From the NCBI GenBank assembly GCA_049366815.1, contig JBMNCO010000001.1, positions 1 through 19,152 of the forward strand: DNA of 19,152 nucleotides, in the 5' to 3' direction. Numbering within the stretch: the stretch's first letter is position 1; each line of letters starts with the position of its first letter. This document shows, piece by piece, positions 13,717-19,152 of the stretch. Both the position numbers and the translations under genes were made by a program. Origin of the DNA: CAYNYM01 sp049366815 (GTDB lineage: Bacteria; Desulfobacterota; DSM-4660; Desulfatiglandales; HGW-15). The notes under the pieces were generated by a model. The model worked only from the letters and a program-made list of their open reading frames with translations. It was not told the DNA's origin and did no database searches.

Positions 13717-15852
13717 CTATCTGTACGAAAATGGGAAAAGGCCGCCGGGCGCCCCCCAGAGCCGGGAAAGAAACACCTTCAAATCCTGTGCTTCCACAAA
13801 AGACCGAAAATGATACGGGTTAAGCGCCCGAGCCTCCTCCCGTAACCGGCCCCCGAGGGCATCGGCCCTCGCCCGGTCAAGAGAGCCGAGGTGATCCAGG
13901 GCGGAAAGAGGAAGCAGGGCCATGAGATGCACCGTGGGGCCGTGCTCTTGGGCGAAGCACAGCTCCAGACTTCCCTCGAAAAGTGTTTCAGCCTCCCGCC
14001 TTTTCCCCAGTTGCACGGCCATACGGCCCAGGTTGTAAAGCCACAGTTCCCAGGGGTGCGATGTCATCACCCACCCCTTTTTCATCCGAAAGGCCTTATC
14101 CAGATATCGGGAGGCGATTCCGGGGTGCCTTGCCTCAGCCAAATATCGCGCCGCGAGGGCATGGCTCCAGGGAGAAAAATCGTCGCAGACATCCGGGACA
14201 CGCTCGAGTGTATCCACCTCGAGGTAGGCCAAAAGCACCTCACCGGCCCTGCTCAGGTCTTTGGCATCCAGGTGCGCATAGGCCATGTAATTGAACCGGC
14301 GCAGGCCGCCCTCCTTGTGTTCCGGGAACCGGCCCCCGCCGAAGCACCTCCCGGCCAGCTCTGCGTGGCGCAGGGTTTGGTCGATGAAAACCGGGCCGCA
14401 GAAACCAAAATTCTGGGCCACGGATCCGTAAAGTGCGCCGAGCGTGGGGTTCACCATGCAGCCGGCCTTGCATTCCACGTCAAATCGTTTCTTAAGCACT
14501 TCGAGGACGGTCTTCAGGTCTTGCGTGAGTTCCGGCTCAAACCGGTAGGCGTTGTGCAGGGTGACAAAGGCGTGGTTGTAATAGGTCGCGCAAAGATCCA
14601 GGTCAACGGCCGCCACCTGCCCGGTCAGAGGTCCAATGCGCTCCACCAGGATCTCCGCCTCCTCCACCCTACCCCTGTGGTTTGCAAGGGCCAGGTTCTG
14701 TGTCAGCCACCTCAAGACGGCCGAAGGAGCCGTCCGGGCGGCCCCCGCAAGATCCGTATCTTTGAAAAGTCCTGTGATCGCATCCGCCCTTTCGAGATCC
14801 CATCTTTCCAGGCACCGCTCCAGCCCGACCGCCAGGGTATTCAGAAGGCCGCCGGATTCCCCGATCGACTGAACAGTATGTTTCGCCACCGCCTGTTTCC
14901 GTGCCCATATAAGCCACTCCGCTGGGATGTTTTCGCAGTTGGCGGCAAACATTTGCGGTTTCCCGAGCATACTTGAAAAGAGGTTCAGTTCCCTTCTCCT
15001 TTCCGGAGTGAAAAGTTTTGAGACCATCCAGGCCTCTTTCAGGGTCGATACGGGGACCACCTCACGGCCCTCCGGCCTATCCTCCAGCGGATCATTGTCT
15101 TCCGGGTACAAAAAGATTTTACAGCCTGCCGAAAAGGCATGGGCCGTTTTGCGTTCCAGGTCACCCACGCGACCCACGTCGCCACTTTGGTCAATCGACC
15201 CCGTGGCTGCCACATCTTTCGGGATGGCTTGGTCCTTGAGGGCCGCAAGGAAACCCAAGGCCAGTGGAAGCCCGAGTGATTTTCCCTGGATCCTCAGCCT
15301 TCCCGTTGGCTTCAAGAGCGGACAGCAGACCAGCCTGGTGCGCGGATCGCCGGACTCCAGATCGAGGGATGCAGCCGCAGCCTCCTGGATGCCTTTCAAC
15401 GCATCTTTATCGAAAAGGGGCACGGCCCAGCCGGGCACCACATCCCAGGTGCCTTGTCCGGGCAGACACCCCACAAGGAACCAGCATACAAAAGCCCCTT
15501 CGGCGGTCAGCAGGACCGGCACGGCCCTCCAACGACCCTTCAGGACATCCCGCCATGCCGCGTCTTCAAACACCGTGGAAAGGGACAGGGAATGCCTGAA
15601 CCATTCGATCACCCGCCCGGGGGCTTGATTTTTCTGGAGCAAAAAGGCCCCCAGGAGGTTCACCTGGAAAAGCTGAAAAACCCCGGGTGAGTCGGCCAGT
15701 TCATCTTTCAGGTTTTTGACGGAATCGGACAAGGCCCTTTCAGGGACACCCTTCCATGGCTCTCTGAGGAAACTCTGAAGGCGGAATTCAAGCCGGGGGC
15801 GGCTCTCCCTTGCCAGGAACGCGAGGTGACGAATGTCTGTCTTGGTTCTCAT
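13717..15852 (-). CDS. Lon-type (S16) Ser-Lys protease with helical-repeat C-terminal half
   Basis: The 711-residue protein has no AAA+ domain. Residues about 110-280 resemble the proteolytic domain of Lon. GKSLG (190-194) gives Ser192, and VGDLERK gives Lys235 in the block where Lon has GGLKEK. The spacing of 43 residues equals that of Ser679-Lys722 in E. coli Lon, and between them AATGSIDQSGDVGRVG parallels Lon's AMTGEITLRGQVLPIGG. The C-terminal ~400 residues are helical and look like TPR-type repeats. I see no CARF, SAVED or obvious membrane anchor. The ATG at 15852 overlaps the upstream stop as ATGA, so translation is coupled to the HxxxCxxC protein. It may be a regulated processing protease whose substrate is a neighbour; that is inference. 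Confidence 0.8.
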   Translation of the reverse strand: MRTKTDIRHLAFLARESRPRLEFRLQSFLREPWKGVPERALSDSVKNLKDELADSPGVFQLFQVNLLGAFLLQKNQAPGRVIEWFRHSLSLSTVFEDAAWRDVLKGRWRAVPVLLTAEGAFVCWFLVGCLPGQGTWDVVPGWAVPLFDKDALKGIQEAAAASLDLESGDPRTRLVCCPLLKPTGRLRIQGKSLGLPLALGFLAALKDQAIPKDVAATGSIDQSGDVGRVGDLERKTAHAFSAGCKIFLYPEDNDPLEDRPEGREVVPVSTLKEAWMVSKLFTPERRRELNLFSSMLGKPQMFAANCENIPAEWLIWARKQAVAKHTVQSIGESGGLLNTLAVGLERCLERWDLERADAITGLFKDTDLAGAARTAPSAVLRWLTQNLALANHRGRVEEAEILVERIGPLTGQVAAVDLDLCATYYNHAFVTLHNAYRFEPELTQDLKTVLEVLKKRFDVECKAGCMVNPTLGALYGSVAQNFGFCGPVFIDQTLRHAELAGRCFGGGRFPEHKEGGLRRFNYMAYAHLDAKDLSRAGEVLLAYLEVDTLERVPDVCDDFSPWSHALAARYLAEARHPGIASRYLDKAFRMKKGWVMTSHPWELWLYNLGRMAVQLGKRREAETLFEGSLELCFAQEHGPTVHLMALLPLSALDHLGSLDRARADALGGRLREEARALNPYHFRSFVEAQDLKVFLSRLWGAPGGLFPFSYR

Positions 15853-17012
15853 ATTTCGTAAATGACCGCCGCCTTGAATTCTCCTTTTAGAGGAGACTCT
15901 GTCTCGAATCGTACCAGGAATGAGCCTGTCTCCATGTCCCACCGGATATCCGAGGGGGCCATCGGGCGCCCCCCCTCCGGCACGTAATGAGCCAGAAACC
16001 GGGCCGTTTCCATGGGTTCCGGGATCCTTTCGACCCGCCCGTCCACGGAAAAGACGCCGGGGCCCTCCATGCCCTCTTCATAAACCGTGATCGAGACCGG
16101 TGTGACGGACTCGATGCGTTCATTCTTGACCCGGATGAGCTTGCCGAAAATTGCGGGGCCGGTCTCATCGCTTGCGGCCAGGGGGAGTTGATCCAATGGG
16201 AATTGGGCCGTGGTCAGGGTTTCTTCAATCGTTTCGGGCTCTTTGGCCCATGAGAGACCGGGCGATTTGAGGACCATTGCTTTCCTTGCCTGGGCCACGG
16301 ACGAGTAGACGAGGCGCAGTTGCGCCCCCTCGATTTCGTCCATAATCCTTTCCACGTCCAGGACAGAAAAGGTGTATCCGGTTTCCACCTCAATACGCCT
16401 GAAAGTCAGCCTCGCATCCTGCTCGGCCATGGGCACGGGCCTTTGGGCCCATTCCGGATAGGCCGTTTCATCCTCCGCCAGGGTCTTGACCGCCTCGACG
16501 ATGTGAACCGGCACCCGGTCGATGACCGGGCCGAGGGAATCGCTTGAGAGGGTGTAAACGTTCCATGGCTCGACAAACAGAGGCCCCCAATGGAGGTCCG
16601 CCTCCGTCAGGATGAGATCTCCCGGGCCGGCCATGAGGGTGTCCTGGTAAAGCTGGGCGACCGTCACGGCGCCCGTGAATGCGGATACGGTCTCCAATAC
16701 CAGGATCATGGGCGGGTTATAGTAGAGCCTGTCCCGCCATCGGCCCAGTTCCGCTCTGACCTGTCTTATTTCCCCGGTTTCCGCCCTTTCCGCCTCCTCG
16801 GGGGCGGCACCCCCTCCCCCGAGGACCATGCCGAGTTTCCCGGCAAGATCCTCCCATGGTCCCTCCCCCGCAGGTTCACCACCTGCGCAGTAAGGGCAAA
16901 TCTCTTTGTGGTAAGCCACTTCCCTAATATATAATGGATCCCCCAGGACCCCGGGCGGTGGGCAGGTGCGATACCGCCTGGCGATTCGGAGGGATTCTTT
17001 TCTACTTGGCAT
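15849..17012 (-). CDS. hypothetical protein with anti-sigma-like HxxxCxxC motif
   Basis: I do not recognise this 387-residue protein as a named family. Near its N-terminus it has YHKEICPYC, giving H35-x3-C39-x2-C42, with a further Cys17 upstream. This is the arrangement of zinc-binding anti-sigma (ZAS) domains such as RsrA, although the Cys-His distance here (18) is shorter. A low-complexity linker with GGGG and acidic residues follows (about 45-85), then a long, probably beta-rich region to the end. It lies between the sigma-like gene (41 bp upstream) and the Lon-type protease gene (4-bp overlap), where an anti-sigma factor or protease substrate would be expected. The motif is seen; the function is inferred. 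It could simply be a zinc-binding structural protein. Confidence 0.55.
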   Translation of the reverse strand: MPSRKESLRIARRYRTCPPPGVLGDPLYIREVAYHKEICPYCAGGEPAGEGPWEDLAGKLGMVLGGGGAAPEEAERAETGEIRQVRAELGRWRDRLYYNPPMILVLETVSAFTGAVTVAQLYQDTLMAGPGDLILTEADLHWGPLFVEPWNVYTLSSDSLGPVIDRVPVHIVEAVKTLAEDETAYPEWAQRPVPMAEQDARLTFRRIEVETGYTFSVLDVERIMDEIEGAQLRLVYSSVAQARKAMVLKSPGLSWAKEPETIEETLTTAQFPLDQLPLAASDETGPAIFGKLIRVKNERIESVTPVSITVYEEGMEGPGVFSVDGRVERIPEPMETARFLAHYVPEGGRPMAPSDIRWDMETGSFLVRFETESPLKGEFKAAVIYEI

Positions 17013-17053
17013 GCAAATGGTCCTCTAATGGATGGTATCCTCGTTTCTGTCTT

Positions 17054-18109
17054 TTACGGATCCGTGACGCTTTTTTTCAAAAACTCCATCAGGACCTGAA
17101 AAAAAAATGACCGGGCCTCCTCGTCCGGTTCTTCCGGGGAGAGGCCCTCCAGGTCCCGGGTGAAGTCCTGCATCTTTTCCAAGGCCCTGTCGATGCGATA
17201 TTCGGGGCCCGATTCCCCCCTGTAGCCCATCCTGGAGGCAATGGTCCGAAGGGGCAGATTCTCCCCCCACTTCAGATAAAAGGCGTGTCTTTCAGATGGG
17301 TTAAGCTGTTTTGTAAGCATTCCGGCCCAGGCCCGGATTCTCTGGGGGTCGAATCCAGACCCCGGCGCGTTGTCCGGAGAAACCAGGGTGTCCAGCGGGT
17401 CCAGGTCTTCGCCCGCACGGGTTTCGACCCGGGTGCGCCGGAGAACGACATGGAGGCCGAGCCAGGTCACAAAGTCATTGAGCCGCACGCGGACCGGCGC
17501 TTTTCCATAAAAGCGACTTGAGATCTCCCCCAAAAAATGGGCGGCGAGTTCGAGCAGGGTCTTTTTCCCTTGGATTTTTTCCACGATGAGCCGATCGGCG
17601 AGGTGGGCGGGAAAAGGGATATCCTTCAGGTCTTCATCGGCCAGGGGTCCACAGGGCGTGGAATCTCCTGCGCCTGAGAACCATGCCGCGTGGGTGCCCT
17701 TTTCTTGATGCATATGAAAATCTCCCTGCGCCTCGTGAAGCACCCGGCGGGCCCTGCTGTAGATGTAGTGCCATGGTGCGTCGGAATTCTTTTTCCTGCT
17801 GAAATCGACCCACCGGTTAAAAAAGACCTTTTTGAGGTATGCCCCTGCCGCCCGGCTTTCCAGGGCGAGGACGGCGCGCTGGACGGGTTGTTCCTGAATC
17901 AGGGCGGCGAGCTCTTGGCAGATGTCATCCACCAGCCGGGTGCTCTCCTCCTTTTCCCAGGTTGAGGCCCCCAGGAACGCGGGCGGAAGATCCCGGGATC
18001 GGGCCTCCAGTAAAATCCGCTGGGCCGTGTTCCGCAGAAACCTCTGCGCCTCGGCCCCCTCCAGCCACTTCCGGATTCGTTCGCCTCGGCTTTCGCTTTT
18101 CCCTGTCAT
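17054..18109 (-). CDS. sigma-70-like transcription factor (divergent, ECF-like)
   Basis: The 351-residue protein has a C-terminal block like sigma region 4: LNPSERHAFYLKWGENLPLRTIASRMG (269-295), then RIDRALEKMQDF, a helix-turn-helix where promoter -35 recognition would occur. The N-terminal part (about 20-108), with FLRNTAQRILLEA and AYLKKVFFNRWVDFSRKK, resembles region 2. A long middle section (110-260) is unlike standard ECF factors, which are usually under 200 residues. I placed the start at the ATG at 18109. It overlaps the stop of the upstream small gene as ATGA and has GGGGAGGAGGGGAGG upstream; a longer in-frame ATG at 18154 lies inside that gene. The assignment is moderate: it could be another helix-turn-helix regulator. 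Confidence 0.6.
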   Translation of the reverse strand: MTGKSESRGERIRKWLEGAEAQRFLRNTAQRILLEARSRDLPPAFLGASTWEKEESTRLVDDICQELAALIQEQPVQRAVLALESRAAGAYLKKVFFNRWVDFSRKKNSDAPWHYIYSRARRVLHEAQGDFHMHQEKGTHAAWFSGAGDSTPCGPLADEDLKDIPFPAHLADRLIVEKIQGKKTLLELAAHFLGEISSRFYGKAPVRVRLNDFVTWLGLHVVLRRTRVETRAGEDLDPLDTLVSPDNAPGSGFDPQRIRAWAGMLTKQLNPSERHAFYLKWGENLPLRTIASRMGYRGESGPEYRIDRALEKMQDFTRDLEGLSPEEPDEEARSFFFQVLMEFLKKSVTDP

Positions 18110-18609
18110 AACATCCTCCCCTCCTCCCCTGCGCGGCCTTCCCGCCTCAGGCACTCATCCGGTACGACTCCCAGGAAGCGCAGCGACAAAGCCATAGAAG
18201 GAGGGATGTTGAACGTCATATTTTCGACAAGAAAGGAATCACGTTCCACGCGGCGCCCGGTTGGGCGGAGCCTGCAGCCCTGGCGGATATACCGGGGTCC
18301 GGCCTGATCAAAAGGGATTTTCGTGGAACAGGGGCACACCTTGAAGCCGCAGGCCCCGGACAACGGTTTCAGGGCAAAAACCGGACGCCTTTTGGAGGTC
18401 AGGGGACCCGCGGGAAAGCGGCCTTTTGTGAGTCGGTAGAGCCCCCGGTCCGCGGCCCCGGTGAAAAGCATGGCGGGACGCCAGTAGAGCAGCGGGATGT
18501 GCTCCGCCATTTCAAGCAGTGCTTCCGCGTTCCTGATAGCCACACCAAGGTCTTTCGGCGGGGATCGAAATGGTGTCTTGGCATTCCCCTGAGGTGGTCG
18601 CGTGCTCAT
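18106..18609 (-). CDS. small protein with MazF/PemK-like features
   Basis: The 167-residue protein has no confident family. Its central part shows KRRPVFALKPL (73-83) and FKVCPCSTKIPF (90-101), which parallel the strand pattern of MazF (HRPAVVLSPF and LCVPCTTQ with PF after). It is followed by RDSFLVENMTFNIPP and LRFLGVVPDE, like the late MazF segments ending IG.L. The fold call is therefore plausible but unproven. A ribosome site AGGAAG lies seven bases before the ATG at 18609; an in-frame ATG at 18633 (eight residues longer) is also possible. It is the first gene of the module and is translationally coupled (ATGA) to the sigma-like gene. It has no separate antitoxin-sized partner gene, so it may be a structural or regulatory relative of MazF rather than a toxin. 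Confidence 0.5.
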   Translation of the reverse strand: MSTRPPQGNAKTPFRSPPKDLGVAIRNAEALLEMAEHIPLLYWRPAMLFTGAADRGLYRLTKGRFPAGPLTSKRRPVFALKPLSGACGFKVCPCSTKIPFDQAGPRYIRQGCRLRPTGRRVERDSFLVENMTFNIPPSMALSLRFLGVVPDECLRREGRAGEEGRML

Positions 18610-18633
18610 CTCTTCTTCCTGCTTAACATTCAT

Positions 18634-19066
18634 ATATTTTTCCGAACGCCGTCATGCGCTCGAAGACCACTCGCTGCGGATGGGGGACATCCCGATTTTT
18701 CCCGGGTTATCTCCGGGAACACGATGTCACGGTACTCCGTCTTGAGACTTTTGCGACTCAGTATTTTGTATGAATTTAGCCCTTTCCAATAACTTTGTGG
18801 AAATCATGCTCCCTTTCTGAAGTGACCAGCGGGAGGACGCCGTCTTTTTGCGATTTATCCGTGGGGGAAACCCCAGCTCGACGAAGTCGAGAATGGGGAG
18901 GGGGCAGAACTCCCCCATGGATAAATCGCAAAAAAGACCAGTCCGGGAGCTTCGGAACGTAAGAAAGGGTGCATGATTTCCTTTCAAATTTTTCAAAGGG
19001 CTAAAGTGTTACAATATTTTTAGAAAATCGATACACCCTTCATCCCACAAGCTGACAAAGATCTGG
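18634..19066. other. intergenic region upstream of the sigma/protease module
   Basis: This stretch of over 400 bp has no credible gene. It holds the palindromic element (18762-19019) and, on its gene-proximal side (18634-18761), a small CCCGG/CCGGG stem near 18700-18715. The promoter of the downstream module should lie here or inside the palindrome, but I find no convincing sigma-70 pair, which leaves open an alternative promoter, such as one read by the module's own sigma-like factor. Confidence 0.5.
18762..19019. repeat. imperfect palindromic element of about 260 bp
   Basis: The two halves are imperfect reverse complements. The left arm reads TTTAGCCCTTT ... GGAAATCATGCTCCCTTTC ... GTCTTTTTGCGATTTATCC (18842-18860). 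Read on the minus strand, the right arm gives TTTAGCCCTTT ... GGAAATCATGCACCCTTTC ... GTCTTTTTTGCGATTTATCC (18919-18938). The centre forms nested hairpins: GTGGGGG/CCCCCAT around CCCCAGCTCGAC-GAA-GTCGAGAATGGGG (18871-18898). The size, and the palindromy running out to about 18762 and 19019, fit a MITE-like or other dispersed palindromic element. No target-site duplication is certain. Open frames crossing it are not credible genes. Confidence 0.75.
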
Positions 19067-19107
19067 AAAAACAAAAAACTCCACTCCCCCGAAGGGGAAA
19101 TGGAGTT
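19067..19107 (-). terminator. intrinsic terminator for a gene upstream of the window
   Basis: On the minus strand, AACTCCATTTCCCC-TTCG-GGGGGAGTGGAGTT forms a 14-bp stem with two G-U pairs and a UUCG tetraloop, followed by TTTTTTGTTTTT. This is a textbook rho-independent terminator, ending a minus-strand transcript that enters from beyond 19152. It implies that the module starting at 18633 has its own promoter downstream of this point. Confidence 0.88.
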
Positions 19108-19152
19108 CTCCTGCCATTTCAAACCACCTTGAATACGCAAAGTCCATGACGA

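Noticed and set aside
13891..14976. 361-residue plus-strand open frame over the Lon-type gene
   Set aside because: High GC produces long antisense frames; the minus-strand frame has the coupled start and the protease motifs.
13717..15852. SAVED or CARF sensor domain in the Lon-type protein, as in CalpL
   Set aside because: I looked for CARF/SAVED-like signatures in both flanks of the protease domain and saw only helical repeats. A divergent sensor cannot be excluded without a structure prediction.
18727..18996. 89-residue minus-strand open frame
   Set aside because: It lies wholly in the palindromic element and has no ribosome site; it is a by-product of the repeat.

Overview
The window is a bacterial type III-A (Csm) CRISPR-Cas locus. 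Every gene I call lies on the minus strand, so transcription runs from high to low coordinates. Gene style (dense ATGA overlaps, strong Shine-Dalgarno sites, moderate to high GC, wandering four-helix-bundle and GxxExxY cassettes) suggests a sulfate-reducer-like Desulfobacterota or related environmental bacterium. That placement is inference; no phylogenetic marker is present.

Layout, in transcription order. (a) 19067-19107: intrinsic terminator of an unseen upstream gene. (b) 18762-19019: an imperfect palindromic element of about 260 bp. (c) 18633-13717: a GC-rich, tightly coupled four-gene module. It encodes a small protein with MazF/PemK-like features, a sigma-70-like factor, a protein with an HxxxCxxC motif like that of zinc-binding anti-sigma factors, and a Lon-type (S16) Ser-Lys protease with a long helical C-terminal half. 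(d) 13665-13276: a GxxExxY nuclease-fold cassette. (e) 13165-5838: cas6, cas10 (HD and GGDD intact), csm2, csm3, csm4, csm5. (f) 5754-3583: cad1, a CARF-adenosine deaminase fusion. (g) 3603-2756: a repeat field enclosing a four-helix-bundle gene. (h) 2691-343: Nudix hydrolase, csx20, and a csx1-type CARF-HEPN RNase. (i) 342-1: the leader and the first repeat of a CRISPR array that continues beyond position 1. No cas1 or cas2 is present.

How the parts fit (family knowledge plus inference): Cas6 cuts the array transcript. The Cas10-Csm complex binds target RNA, Csm3 cuts it, and the Cas10 palm makes cyclic oligoadenylates. Csx1 (RNA cleavage) and Cad1 (deamination of adenosine nucleotides) would be activated by that signal, Csx20 may remove it, and the Nudix enzyme may process altered nucleotides.

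The most novel part is the protease / anti-sigma-like / sigma-like / MazF-like module beside the Csm operon. It has the logic of known CRISPR protease-sigma systems (CalpL-CalpT-CalpS; Craspase-Csx30-sigma). However, its protease carries a helical-repeat half and no recognisable CARF or SAVED sensor. Its link to CRISPR rests only on position and orientation and could be coincidental.
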